This document shows positions 7,923 to 16,923 of a stretch of 64,000 bases of DNA, one piece after another (the first letter of the stretch is position 1; each line of letters begins with the position of its first letter). The stretch comes from Phragmitibacter sp965284365 (GTDB taxonomy: Bacteria; Verrucomicrobiota; Verrucomicrobiia; Verrucomicrobiales; Verrucomicrobiaceae): the NCBI GenBank assembly GCA_965284365.1, contig OZ260079.1, forward strand, positions 2,914,001 through 2,978,000, written 5' to 3'. The position numbers and the translations under genes are program-made. The notes below the pieces were generated by a model. It did no database searches, had not been told where the DNA came from, and saw only the letters and a list, made by a program, of their open reading frames with translations.

Positions 7923-9251
7923 ATGAAATCGAGAGGAACCTACGGCAACAGACAGCAGTATCCTGAACATCAATCTGAAACGCCAAACGGTTTTTCTGGA
8001 AAAACCCTGGCGGCCACCGCCGTGTTAAGTGGTCTTGCGGCAGTGGTGCTGAATAAAAACTTCTTTGAATTCGAGAAGAAGGTTACCCATGCCATCGAAC
8101 TAGATTATGGAGTTGAGGACTCAGAGTTTGCCCGGACGATCAGTCATCTGCTAGGGCCGCCCCTTTTGGAAGGGAACGAGGTTTATATCCTCGAGAATGG
8201 GGCGCGGATTTTTCCTGCCATGCTAGCAGGGATTCGGGCGGCACAAGTAAGCGTTACGTTTGAAAACTTTGTTTTCACGTCAGGACGGATTGCTAGTCAA
8301 TTCGCGGAGGCATTTGCGGAGCGGGCACGGGCAGGTGTGAAGGTTCACATCCTGCAAGATGCGGTCGGCTGTGACTGCGTGAAGAGTAAGGAAATGCAGA
8401 TGATGAGGGAGGCAGGAGTAGAGGTGGAGATTTTCCGCTACTGGCATCTGCGCTTCAATGAGCGAACGCACCGCAAACTGCTGACCATCGACGGGAAAGT
8501 GGGTTTTATTGGAGGAGTGGGTATTTCCGACTTATGGGACGGCGATGGGGATAATCCCGATGTGTGGAGGGACACTCAGTATCTGGTGCAAGGACCAGTG
8601 GTTTCTCAAATGCAACAAGCGTTCATGGACAACTGGATCCAAACACGCGCCACGGTGCTACACGGAGATACGTATTTTCCTGAGCTGCCTGAAAAGGGTG
8701 GTTTGTCTTGTCAGGCGTTTTCGAGTTCCGCCAATGAAGGATCGGACGGGGCGCGCCTCATGTTTCTGTTCTCCATGGCAGCAGCGCGAAAGAGCATCCG
8801 AATCGCAAATGCGTATTTCATTCCAGATGACTTGTGCATTGAGACGATTGTGAAGGCGGCGGAGCGAGGCGTTCAGGTCGAGATCATCGTGCCAAGCAAG
8901 CTGACGGATCAACCGACGGTGTGCCTCGCAGGGCGTGCGCGCTGGAGGTCGATGCTTAAAGCGGGAGTGCGCTTTTATGAATTCATGCCGGCCAAATACC
9001 ACTGCAAATACATGATTATTGATGATCGCTGGACGACGGTAGGTTCATGCAACTTTGACAACCGCTCATTGCGGCTCAATGAAGAAACGAACTTGAACGT
9101 GTTGGATCACGGCTTCGCGCGGGAACACATTGAGATCTTCGAAAAAGATAAATCGCATTGCCGCGAGGTGACCTTTGAGGAGTGGAAGAACCGTCCTTTC
9201 AAAGATAAAATGCAGGGCCTGCTTGGCTGCCTCTTCCGCTCGCAGATTTAA
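7923..9251 (+). CDS. Phospholipase D-family protein, cardiolipin synthase-like
   Basis: A 442-residue PLD-superfamily protein, probably a membrane-associated cardiolipin synthase of the ClsB type. Two HKD motifs are intact: H183-R-K in HRKLLTIDGKVGFIGG, and H360-C-K in HCKYMIIDDRWTTVGSCN. One hydrophobic helix near the N-terminus (about 27-43) could anchor it. I chose the ATG at 7923; a frame open from 7500 adds Ser-rich sequence antisense to the acidic protein gene. It is convergent with an EEP-family hydrolase gene, with stop codons overlapping by four bases. In E. coli clsB (ybhO) neighbours ybhP, also of the EEP fold, so the pairing may have meaning. The exact lipid product is inference. 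Confidence 0.88.
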   Translation: MKSRGTYGNRQQYPEHQSETPNGFSGKTLAATAVLSGLAAVVLNKNFFEFEKKVTHAIELDYGVEDSEFARTISHLLGPPLLEGNEVYILENGARIFPAMLAGIRAAQVSVTFENFVFTSGRIASQFAEAFAERARAGVKVHILQDAVGCDCVKSKEMQMMREAGVEVEIFRYWHLRFNERTHRKLLTIDGKVGFIGGVGISDLWDGDGDNPDVWRDTQYLVQGPVVSQMQQAFMDNWIQTRATVLHGDTYFPELPEKGGLSCQAFSSSANEGSDGARLMFLFSMAAARKSIRIANAYFIPDDLCIETIVKAAERGVQVEIIVPSKLTDQPTVCLAGRARWRSMLKAGVRFYEFMPAKYHCKYMIIDDRWTTVGSCNFDNRSLRLNEETNLNVLDHGFAREHIEIFEKDKSHCREVTFEEWKNRPFKDKMQGLLGCLFRSQI

Positions 9252-10015
9252 AGTCCGTGTTGATTTGATATGTCCCGCTGTACAACGGGCGCAAGATCCA
9301 CAATAAGCGGCAAATGGTCCGAGGCTATCCGGGTCAACGGCGTCTTGGGAGCGACGATCTTCTGCGGCGCCAGATCGTGAGTACTGAGGATGTGGTCCAG
9401 CCGGAGGATGGGCCAGCGTGAAGGGAAGGTGGCTAGCGCCCGATGGCCGGGAAGAGATTTTTGAGCATCGCAGAGGATTGAAGCTGCCCGCCGATAGGCA
9501 AGCGAAAGCGGAAGCGCATTAAAGTCGCCGCAGAGGATCAAGGGCACGGCTATATCCCGCGCTCCTATCCAATCCTCACCCAGCAGGGCATCAATTTGGG
9601 CGAGACGTTCGCCCGCGCTGAGCCCGAGGTGGGTATTGATGACTTGCACAGGCCCGATGGGTGTTTCAATGGCCGCCCACAAAGCGCCCCGTGGTTCGAA
9701 AGCCAGCCGGGAGGGATAGGTGGGAAGTCGGTCGGCTTTGATCATTCGAAGGGGCCAACGGCTGAGTAGGGCATCGCCGTATTCTCCGTCAACCTCGCGC
9801 GTCATCGCGGCGTGGAAGCGGAATTCCATCTTCAGGATTTCGGCGATGATTTTCGCCTGATGAATTCTTCCACTCCGCGCCAAGGCGACATCAAGTTCCT
9901 GAAGGGCCACTATGTCTGGCTGATACTCGGCAATCACCTGCGCAATGCGTTCCAGATTCAACTGGCGGTCTGTGCCAATGCCTCCGTGGACATTGTAGGT
10001 CATGACGCGCAACAT
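9248..10015 (-). CDS. Endonuclease/exonuclease/phosphatase family protein
   Basis: A 255-residue hydrolase of the EEP (DNase I-like) fold, similar to E. coli YbhP in context and size. Signature blocks are MTYNVHGG near the N-terminus, DIVALQELD (metal-binding Glu), NTHLGL, LCGDFNALP (catalytic Asp/Asn) and SDHLPLIVDL (catalytic His). I chose the ATG at 10015 because the EEP fold begins right there; the open frame extends 59 codons upstream without homology-like sequence and overlaps the divergent oxidoreductase. Substrates in this fold range from DNA to phosphoinositides, so the reaction is open. The gene is convergent with the phospholipase D-family gene. Confidence 0.85.
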   Translation of the reverse strand: MLRVMTYNVHGGIGTDRQLNLERIAQVIAEYQPDIVALQELDVALARSGRIHQAKIIAEILKMEFRFHAAMTREVDGEYGDALLSRWPLRMIKADRLPTYPSRLAFEPRGALWAAIETPIGPVQVINTHLGLSAGERLAQIDALLGEDWIGARDIAVPLILCGDFNALPLSLAYRRAASILCDAQKSLPGHRALATFPSRWPILRLDHILSTHDLAPQKIVAPKTPLTRIASDHLPLIVDLAPVVQRDISNQHGL

Positions 10016-10190
10016 GGGGTGACAGGCTGAGGAAAGGGTTCTTTCTGAATCGCGGAGCAGAGTAGTGGTGCGCTTTTTAGTGAAGCCCCATGGGCCGCTG
10101 ATTTGGCTGAACATCCTTGTTGCGAGAGAATGGCCGAGAGCTGCGTATGAAAGCGGACGCACTCTCTCAAACGCTTCATTTACTCTTCCC

Positions 10191-11444
10191 ATGAATCGCC
10201 GCTCCTTACTGCAAACGACCGTGGCCGCCTCCGCCGGGCTGGCTCTTCACCGTATACGCGCTGCTGACTCGGCACAGAATCGACTCAAAGTAGCCGTCGT
10301 AGCCTTGGGGCGGGGCATGAGCCACGTGCAGGCGCTTCTGAAAATTCCCAATGTGGAGATCAAATACCTGGCCGAAGTTGACGCGGCCCGGTTGGAGAAG
10401 GGCATGAAAGCCGTGGCCGAAGTGCAGAAGACACCGTGCAAGGGAGTGAACGACTTCCGAACTTTCCTCGATGACAAAGAACTCGATGCCGTCTTTATCG
10501 CGACTCCGAATTTCTGGCATACCCCGGCCGCGCTGCTGTGCATGAAAGCGGGCAAACATGTGTATGTGGAAAAGCCCGGCAGTCAGAATCCACGTGAGTC
10601 GGAGATGATTGTAGAAGCTGCCAAGCAGTACAAACGCGTGTGCCAGATGGGGAACCAAAGGCGTTCCTGGCCAGGCATTGTAGAAGGTATCGCGAAGTTA
10701 CAGGCGGGCGGAATCGGCAAAGTACACTATGGCCGTGCCTGGTATGACGCGACGCGCAAAGCGATCGCGCAAAAGGCGCAGAAACCCCAAGCGGACTTTG
10801 ATCTTGAATTGTGGCAAGGGCCGGTGCCGGAACAACCCGACGTAACGGACTATGTGCACTACGACTGGCACTGGCGCTGGCACTATGGTAACGGCGAACT
10901 GGGCAACAACGGGGTGCACTCCCTCGACGTGGTGCGCTGGGGCCTCGGTGTAGATCATCCCAAGAAGGTGAGTTACCTGGGCGGACGATACTGGTTCGAT
11001 GACAAGCAGGAGACTCCTGACAGTGGCAGCGCGGTTTATGACTTTGGCACCTGTGGCGCCTCATGGGAGCAGAGCAGTTGCCATCCCAGCTCTGTAGAAA
11101 AGCATGCGACCTGCGGCTTTTATGGAGAAGGCGGCAGCATGTATGTGGTGAGTGCCGGTTGCGTCTTCTATGACCAGAAGGGAGTCAAGACGAGTGAGAC
11201 TAAAGGCCCGGGCGGAGACATCGAACACGTGACGAACTTCCTGGATGGCATCCGCGGAAATGCGAAGCTGAACTCCAGCATCGAAGTGGCGCAGGTCAGT
11301 GCGATGCTGTGCCACTTGGGGAACATCGCCTATCGGACGGGAGAGGTTTTGAGCTATGAACCCGGAAAGAAGCTCGCGGCGGACAGTGAAGCCGGGAAGC
11401 TGTGGGCGCGGGATTACCGCAAAGGCTGGGATGTGAGTGTGTAA
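10191..11444 (+). CDS. Gfo/Idh/MocA-family oxidoreductase with signal sequence
   Basis: A 417-residue NAD(P)-dependent sugar oxidoreductase-like protein. The N-terminus MNRRSLLQTTVAASAG is Tat-like and suggests export. The Rossmann part follows (KVAVVALGRG, about 34-43), with EKPGSQNP containing the conserved catalytic-type Lys-Pro. The C-terminal domain (about 150-400) has NNGVHSLDVVRW, with the His-Asp pair typical of periplasmic verrucomicrobial and planctomycetal members. I chose the ATG at 10191, which gives the signal; the frame is open from 10065. It is divergent from the EEP gene. Exported members probably act on cell-wall or algal sugars, but the substrate is unknown. Confidence 0.9.
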   Translation: MNRRSLLQTTVAASAGLALHRIRAADSAQNRLKVAVVALGRGMSHVQALLKIPNVEIKYLAEVDAARLEKGMKAVAEVQKTPCKGVNDFRTFLDDKELDAVFIATPNFWHTPAALLCMKAGKHVYVEKPGSQNPRESEMIVEAAKQYKRVCQMGNQRRSWPGIVEGIAKLQAGGIGKVHYGRAWYDATRKAIAQKAQKPQADFDLELWQGPVPEQPDVTDYVHYDWHWRWHYGNGELGNNGVHSLDVVRWGLGVDHPKKVSYLGGRYWFDDKQETPDSGSAVYDFGTCGASWEQSSCHPSSVEKHATCGFYGEGGSMYVVSAGCVFYDQKGVKTSETKGPGGDIEHVTNFLDGIRGNAKLNSSIEVAQVSAMLCHLGNIAYRTGEVLSYEPGKKLAADSEAGKLWARDYRKGWDVSV

Positions 11445-11548
11445 GCCGCGTCGGGGGGGCAGCGGTGAATTTGAACCGCGAAGGCGCGAAGTTTTGAAGG
11501 GTATTGTTTCCTGCCAGTTAAACCTGGCAGGAATGATCTCCCTTACTT

Positions 11549-12889
11549 TTATGGTTGAGGCAGCGTGTCTTCCAAAATCTGCAGGATGTGCTCGCGCTCA
11601 GAGGCGGAGAGATGGATGTAGTCCTTGTCCCGCGTGGGATCGAAAGAGGCTAGAACTTCGCGAAGCCGAAGGTGGATTTGTTTTTTGAGCACGGGAGGCA
11701 GCGCGGCGAATGACTCCGAATAAATCATGTAGCTGCAGCGATTTTTGAAGAGGCGGGAGTTGAGCTGAAAATCTTTGAAGGAACGGCCCTCGCGGTCGTC
11801 ATGACGGTTGCGCTGGAAGGCTGACTGGAAGCCGGGGTCACCCTCGATGCCGCCATCCTGAAGTTCGTACTCGCCGGAGAAGAGGAGCTTGCGGACAACT
11901 TTCTCCGTCTGGTCAAGCAGGATGCTAAGCGCAGAACCTTGAGGAACATCGGTGCGGGGTTCTTTAAAGGCCTCTTGCAGGCTGTGCTGGCGCTCCATGG
12001 CCTCGCGCATGGTTTTGCCCGCGGCGGTGAGGGTGTTCTGCGTGGCGCATTGATGTTCCAGTACCATGAGCGCGACAATGTCGCTGGACTTGGTGAGGTA
12101 TGGCTCCGTCGAGATAAGGCAATCGAGGGAGGTGAGGTTGGCGCCTTGCTGGCGGGGTAGCGAGACCTGAGCGCCTTGCGGTTCCGCGATGACATTTCCC
12201 ATGTGAAGGTCGTGGCCGTGTTTCCCGGTCACATACCAACCACCCCAGCGCTCGCTGAGCGGGCTGTCGGTCGTGCTGACAAAGCTGCCATACTCCAGCA
12301 GCGGGTTTCCCTGGGCATCCGGAAAGACGGAGCGGACGAGCATTCCTTTTACTCCGCCGGTGCGGCTGCTTTCGTGGCAACTCAGGCATTGTTCGCTCTG
12401 GACGATGACGGGTAATGCTTTTGCGCTTTGAGGATACTCCAGTGTGTAATACTGAGGACCGTTCACCGGATCCATGCCGATGAGTTCAATCGCGCCGCCC
12501 TGCACCGTGCCGAGGTAGCATTCTTCATTGAAATAAATGGCGCGGGGGCGAGAGGGGCCAATAAGGGCGTTTTGCAGACTTGTCTTGGAGAAGACGAGAA
12601 CTTGGGAGGCGATGGGGATGTCCAAAGCCTTCAACAAACTAGCCAGATATGCCTTGTCCGAGGAGATATCGAGGGAGGCCTTACCTTGGACGATTTTGCG
12701 CCAGAGTTTGGCTACAGGATCGGCCGATGTGCCCCCAGGAGCAGGTGGCGCCGGATGGGCATCCTGACCAGCATGCCCAATTGAGGCAGCGGTAAGCAGC
12801 AGCAACAAAGCAGCTAACAATCCGTGATTGCGGATCTTGAGGCAGAGTGAAGTGCGAGGAGGGCGATAAATCGAAATGAAACGGGCCAC
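11549..12889 (-). CDS. Secreted protein with a single CxxCH haem motif
   Basis: A 446-residue exported protein. A hydrophobic signal segment (about 23-40, ending near GHA) is followed by a globular domain with one haem-c motif, CLSCH (C168, C171, H172), in the phrase VQSEQCLSCHESSRTGG. The flanking region (LVRSVFPDAQGNP, GGWYVTGKHG) is shared by hypothetical haem proteins I associate with planctomycetes and verrucomicrobia. A long helical stretch (about 280-345) follows. The start appears to be GTG at 12889. The gene for the peptidase-like protein lies upstream with a gap of 15 bases, so the two are almost certainly one transcript. The redox partner is unknown. Confidence 0.7.
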   Translation of the reverse strand: MARFISIYRPPRTSLCLKIRNHGLLAALLLLLTAASIGHAGQDAHPAPPAPGGTSADPVAKLWRKIVQGKASLDISSDKAYLASLLKALDIPIASQVLVFSKTSLQNALIGPSRPRAIYFNEECYLGTVQGGAIELIGMDPVNGPQYYTLEYPQSAKALPVIVQSEQCLSCHESSRTGGVKGMLVRSVFPDAQGNPLLEYGSFVSTTDSPLSERWGGWYVTGKHGHDLHMGNVIAEPQGAQVSLPRQQGANLTSLDCLISTEPYLTKSSDIVALMVLEHQCATQNTLTAAGKTMREAMERQHSLQEAFKEPRTDVPQGSALSILLDQTEKVVRKLLFSGEYELQDGGIEGDPGFQSAFQRNRHDDREGRSFKDFQLNSRLFKNRCSYMIYSESFAALPPVLKKQIHLRLREVLASFDPTRDKDYIHLSASEREHILQILEDTLPQP

Positions 12890-12904
12890 GTCAGGGAATA
12901 AACG

Positions 12905-14476
12905 TCACAGAGAGCCGAACTTCTGCAAAGCGGCAGTGGCAAAGGCAGAGTCGGCCGCGTCAATAAAGGTGACGCCTGTGCCATCTGAATTACGTTTCAT
13001 GAGGATGAACCGGCCAGGCGGGTCGAGACGAAAAGTGTCTGGCGGAGCAGATTCTCCCGTTTTCGCATCGCGATAGCGACTGAGAAGACTGGTGCGCATG
13101 GCGCTGAAAAAAGCGTCTGCCGCATTGCTGTCCTTCCAGGCGGTGCGCCAGACCGCGTTATCCCGGGTGCTGCCAGCCGCAGCGGGGTAGGCGAGGAGTC
13201 GGTCATTGGCCCAACCGGGTGGGACTTCCGCTGCCACCGGGCCAGCGACATGCTGCTGAAGGAACAAAAAGACCGCGGCGGGCCCCAGAGTGTCCTGATG
13301 GACAGGCTGCGCGCCGTTGATTGCGAAGTCTGAGCCCGGGATGGCCTTTGGCGTGAAAGCGGTTTCCTGTAGATAGACATCCGTGTCCTGGATTTCCGCC
13401 ATGGAAACTGGGGGCCTGCGATAGACAGCATTCACTTGGTCCCATTTGCCGATGCTATGCATCGTCTGCATGAAGTCAAAGCCACCCATGAAAGGGATCA
13501 ATTCCAAAGACCGAAGGAAGGACGGGATCGGAACGGCGCGTGAGGGGTCATCCGGATCCTCGCCCACGCCACCACCGCCGCCTTTGGTGGGATTGTTCAT
13601 GGCGTGGTAAAAACGTGTCAGGGTAGCATCGCCCCCGAGGAGGCATTCCCGGGCAAGATGGGCATCCAACGTGGTGGCTGTTTCGCCCTTGGGGAAAAGG
13701 GCCTCGCCGCGCTGTTTGAACAGGTAACCGTAGCTGAGGGCCAGGGCATTTTCCTTTTCAGGAGAGATCCCGTCAGCGCCCTTGCTCAAGTAGAGCGTCT
13801 GGGTGGTGGAGTCATACCATCCGCCGATCTGATAGCTGAGGAATTCCGCCTTAAGCGCGAGAGTATCTACCGGCGCCGGAATAGCGCCCAGCGCGGCGAG
13901 AGCCCGGCCCAGGTTAAGTCCATAACCAGCAGCATACCGCCCCTGTAGCCACGTGCTGATGCGTTTTTGCACCTCGGAGCGATCCACCTCTTCGGCAGGG
14001 ATGGGAATATCCCGGACGCCGCGGATCTTCAGAAGTTCAATACCGATACCCGCGAAATCCCAACTAGCCCCCGTGCCCGGAGAAGCAGGGCCGCAGGCAC
14101 CCGTGGCAGGCTGTCCAGGCGTGATGGCGTTCTGAGCTGAGGCGAGTTGATCGATGAGTTGGGAATTCTCCTGCCGGAGCGCTTCGACCTGCTGCTGGAG
14201 GTATCGGATTTGCTTCTCCATGACGTCGGGCTCAGAACCGTTGGCACTGGCGTCGTCAGAAGCGCCTGAGATAAGGGAGATCGTGGGCGAGACGTTTGAT
14301 GCGGACGAAACGGCTGGGGGTAGCGTGCTGCCTGTAGAAGCTGAGGGAGCTTTTGTCGCGTTGAGTGCAGCACGCTGGGGCTGGGACTGAGATTGTGGTT
14401 GGCGAAAGTGGAGATAAGCGCCAGCGGCGATGCCCAGGACGGTGAAAGCGGCTAGCAGAGTGACAGGGCGGGGCAT
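12905..14476 (-). CDS. Peptidase-like protein lacking the HExxH motif
   Basis: A 523-residue membrane-anchored or exported protein. A signal anchor (about 5-22) leads into a Ser/Thr/Pro-rich linker and a coiled coil (about 84-117; QIRYLQQQVEALRQEN). The rest resembles a family of putative zinc metallopeptidases: GGWYDSTTQTLYL, then where HELxHALQDQ is expected it has ALALSYGYLFKQR, then LARECLLGGDATL and YRRPPVSMAEIQDTDVY. The flanking blocks are thus kept while the zinc-binding HExxH is gone, so it is probably a non-catalytic relative. It forms an operon with the CxxCH protein 15 bases downstream. The family comparison is from memory of the motif pattern and needs a profile search. Confidence 0.6.
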   Translation of the reverse strand: MPRPVTLLAAFTVLGIAAGAYLHFRQPQSQSQPQRAALNATKAPSASTGSTLPPAVSSASNVSPTISLISGASDDASANGSEPDVMEKQIRYLQQQVEALRQENSQLIDQLASAQNAITPGQPATGACGPASPGTGASWDFAGIGIELLKIRGVRDIPIPAEEVDRSEVQKRISTWLQGRYAAGYGLNLGRALAALGAIPAPVDTLALKAEFLSYQIGGWYDSTTQTLYLSKGADGISPEKENALALSYGYLFKQRGEALFPKGETATTLDAHLARECLLGGDATLTRFYHAMNNPTKGGGGGVGEDPDDPSRAVPIPSFLRSLELIPFMGGFDFMQTMHSIGKWDQVNAVYRRPPVSMAEIQDTDVYLQETAFTPKAIPGSDFAINGAQPVHQDTLGPAAVFLFLQQHVAGPVAAEVPPGWANDRLLAYPAAAGSTRDNAVWRTAWKDSNAADAFFSAMRTSLLSRYRDAKTGESAPPDTFRLDPPGRFILMKRNSDGTGVTFIDAADSAFATAALQKFGSL

Positions 14477-14609
14477 GAGGGAAAGTAGGCGGAGAGCGGG
14501 CAGTGTCGAACTGGGAGTGACGTGAAGAGGAGCGGGGAGGCTCGAGGGGCGACATAGTCCTGACCATTTTTGCGTGAAGGGCGTTCAAGTTTGGGACATG
14601 GTGGGCGCT

Positions 14610-15464
14610 ATGAATCGCATATGGCGTGTGCGCGGGCAGGATTTGGACTTGGGACGGCGAGGGCTGATCATGGGCGTGTTGAATGTGACGCCGGATTCCT
14701 TTTCAGATGGCGGGCAGTTTTTGGCAGAGGAGCGGGCCGTGGCGCGGGGGCTGGTGATGGTCGGCGAGGGGGCGGATATCCTGGACATCGGTGGCGAGTC
14801 GACGCGCCCGGGGGCGGAACCGGTGGGGGCGGAAGAAGAGCTTCGCCGGGTGATCCCGGTCATTCGATCCCTGCGATCCCATTCCGAGGTACTGATTTCC
14901 GTGGATACCATGAAAGCCGAGGTGGCCCGTGAGGCGATGGCGGCCGGAGCAGACATCATTAATGACGTGAATGGCCTGCGGGATCCGGCCATGGCTGAAG
15001 TGGCGGCGAATGCGGGTGCGGCGGTGGTGGTGATGCACATGCAGGGGAAGCCCCGGACGATGCAACACGACCCGCACTACGAAGATGTGGTGAAGGAAGT
15101 ACGAGCCTTCTTCGAGGAACGATTGCACCGGTTGGCTGAGGTGGACATACCTTCCGAGCGGATTGCTTTTGATCCGGGAATCGGTTTTGGGAAGACTTTG
15201 GAGCAAAATCTGACGTTGCTACGGAGCCTGGAACGGCTCAGGGCAGCGGAGCGACCCCTGGTACTCGGAGTTTCCCGCAAGTCGTTCATCGGGAAGCTGC
15301 TGGGAGATATGGCCTTGGACAAGCGCGACTGGCCGACTGTGGGGCTAACGGCCTGGATGCGGGAGGCTGGTGCAGACGTGGTGCGCGTCCATGAGGTGCG
15401 GAGGAATGCCGAGGCCATGCGAATGGTGGAGGCGATCCGAGGCAGCGAAGTGGCGCACGCTTAG
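14610..15464 (+). CDS. folP: Dihydropteroate synthase
   Basis: Cytoplasmic folate-pathway enzyme of 284 residues that condenses 6-hydroxymethyl-dihydropterin diphosphate with p-aminobenzoate. Conserved blocks are MGVLNVTPDSFSDGG, DIGGESTRPGAEPV, ISVDTMKAEVA, INDVNGL, VVMHMQGKPRTMQ, FDPGIGFGK, LVLGVSRKSFIG and VRVHEV. All expected motifs are present. I favour the ATG at 14610 because the conserved sequence begins soon after; an ATG at 14598 and a GTG at 14574 are in frame. It stands alone, divergent from the peptidase-like gene, with gap about 150 bases downstream. Confidence 0.95.
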   Translation: MNRIWRVRGQDLDLGRRGLIMGVLNVTPDSFSDGGQFLAEERAVARGLVMVGEGADILDIGGESTRPGAEPVGAEEELRRVIPVIRSLRSHSEVLISVDTMKAEVAREAMAAGADIINDVNGLRDPAMAEVAANAGAAVVVMHMQGKPRTMQHDPHYEDVVKEVRAFFEERLHRLAEVDIPSERIAFDPGIGFGKTLEQNLTLLRSLERLRAAERPLVLGVSRKSFIGKLLGDMALDKRDWPTVGLTAWMREAGADVVRVHEVRRNAEAMRMVEAIRGSEVAHA

Positions 15465-15611
15465 GCGGGTTTTCTCCGGGGCGTGCCCGGTCCTGCTAGG
15501 TGACTGGCATGAAACACGCTGCCGTTTGACTCTCCCCCGGATTCGGATTATCGAATCGGTGCCGCCCTGCGGCATTTGGCAACACTCCATCACCACTTAA
15601 AAAGTAAGATC

Positions 15612-16661
15612 ATGATCAAAATCGGCATCAACGGCTTCGGACGCATCGGGCGTCTGGTATTTCGCGCTATTTGTGACCAGGGGCTCCTGGGTAAGGAAAT
15701 CGAAGTGGTGGCGGTGAACGACCTCGTCCCCGCGGACAACCTGGCCTACCTCGTCAAATATGACTCCACGCAGGGCAAGGCGAAGGAAGAAGTTTACTCG
15801 AAGAAGAGCAGCCCAGACGTGGCAGAGGACGACATCCTTGTGGTGGACGGCCATGAGATCAAATGCCTCGCCGTTCGTGAAGGTCCTGCGGCGCTTCCCT
15901 GGAAAGAGCTGGGCGTGGACATCGTCATCGAGTCCACCGGTCTCTTCACGGAAGCCGACAAGGCGAAGGGCCACATCACGGCTGGCGCGAAAAAGGTCAT
16001 CATCTCTGCTCCTGGGAAAAACGAAGACATCACCGTGGTGATGGGCGTGAACCACGAGAAGTATGATCCTGCGAATCACCACATCATCTCTAACGCGAGC
16101 TGCACGACCAACTGCCTAGCTCCGGTGGTGCATGTGCTGCTCAAAGAAGGATTCGGCGTGGACGAAGGTCTGATGACCACCATCCATAGCTACACCGCCA
16201 CGCAAAAGACCGTGGACGGCCCGAGCAAGAAAGACTGGAAGGGTGGCCGCAGCGCTGCCATCAACATCATCCCATCCTCCACCGGTGCGGCGAAGGCCGT
16301 CGGTCTGGCGATTCCTGAAGTGAAAGGCAAGCTGACCGGAATGTCCTTCCGCGTGCCAACCCCAACGGTGTCCGTCGTGGATTTGACCGTGAAGACGGTG
16401 AAGGAAACCAGCTACAAGGAAATCTGCGAGGCCATGAAGAAGGCCAGCGAAACTTATCTGAAGGGCATTCTGGCCTACACCACAGACGAAGTGGTGAGCA
16501 CGGACTTCATCCACGACGCGCACAGTTCCATCTTTGACGGTGGCAGCGGCATTGAACTCAACAGCAAGTTCTTCAAGCTGGTGAGCTGGTATGACAACGA
16601 GTGGGGCTACAGCAACCGCTGCGTTGACCTCGTGAAATACATTGTCAGCAAAGGCCTGTAA
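15612..16661 (+). CDS. gap: Glyceraldehyde-3-phosphate dehydrogenase, type I
   Basis: Glycolytic enzyme of 349 residues converting glyceraldehyde 3-phosphate to 1,3-bisphosphoglycerate with NAD. It shows INGFGRIGR at the N-terminus, catalytic C164 in SNASCTTNCLAP, H192 in HSYTATQ, and the C-terminal WYDNEWGYSNR block. A Lys-rich insertion near residues 49-62 makes it slightly longer than the E. coli enzyme. I chose the ATG at 15612 directly before the conserved start. It is followed by two hairpins, the second a good terminator, then pgk and tpiA on the same strand, giving a lower-glycolysis cluster. Confidence 0.97.
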   Translation: MIKIGINGFGRIGRLVFRAICDQGLLGKEIEVVAVNDLVPADNLAYLVKYDSTQGKAKEEVYSKKSSPDVAEDDILVVDGHEIKCLAVREGPAALPWKELGVDIVIESTGLFTEADKAKGHITAGAKKVIISAPGKNEDITVVMGVNHEKYDPANHHIISNASCTTNCLAPVVHVLLKEGFGVDEGLMTTIHSYTATQKTVDGPSKKDWKGGRSAAINIIPSSTGAAKAVGLAIPEVKGKLTGMSFRVPTPTVSVVDLTVKTVKETSYKEICEAMKKASETYLKGILAYTTDEVVSTDFIHDAHSSIFDGGSGIELNSKFFKLVSWYDNEWGYSNRCVDLVKYIVSKGL

Positions 16662-16715
16662 TCAGGTTCCAGCGAAACTGCCGGACGCTGTGTCCGGCGG
16701 TAAGCATTCAATCTG

Positions 16716-16748
16716 ACGCAGGGCGGTTCACCCCGTCCTGCGTTTTTT
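16716..16748 (+). terminator. Rho-independent terminator after gap
   Basis: The inverted repeat ACGCAGG (16716-16722) and CCTGCGT (16737-16743) form a 7-base stem followed by a run of T. A second hairpin without a T-run (CCGGAC/GTCCGG) lies just upstream at 16681-16697. Together they should end or attenuate the gap transcript before pgk. Confidence 0.8.
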
Positions 16749-16923
16749 GTGTCCAGTCGCACTGTGAACGGCCTGAGGGACTTGGGTAAAAGACCGGAAG
16801 CAAGCAAGAACTCCTACTTCGGACTCAGGGTTTTGGATTACTCCGCAGCTTGACGTTCTGAGGACTCACCTCTAAAGAATCGCCCACCTTAGGCCTGAAT
16901 CCTGCACTCATCTCCTTCATACC

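Noticed and set aside
11437..11688. 83-codon frame after the first Gfo/Idh/MocA gene
   Set aside because: Overlaps the end of the CxxCH gene in antisense and lacks motifs.
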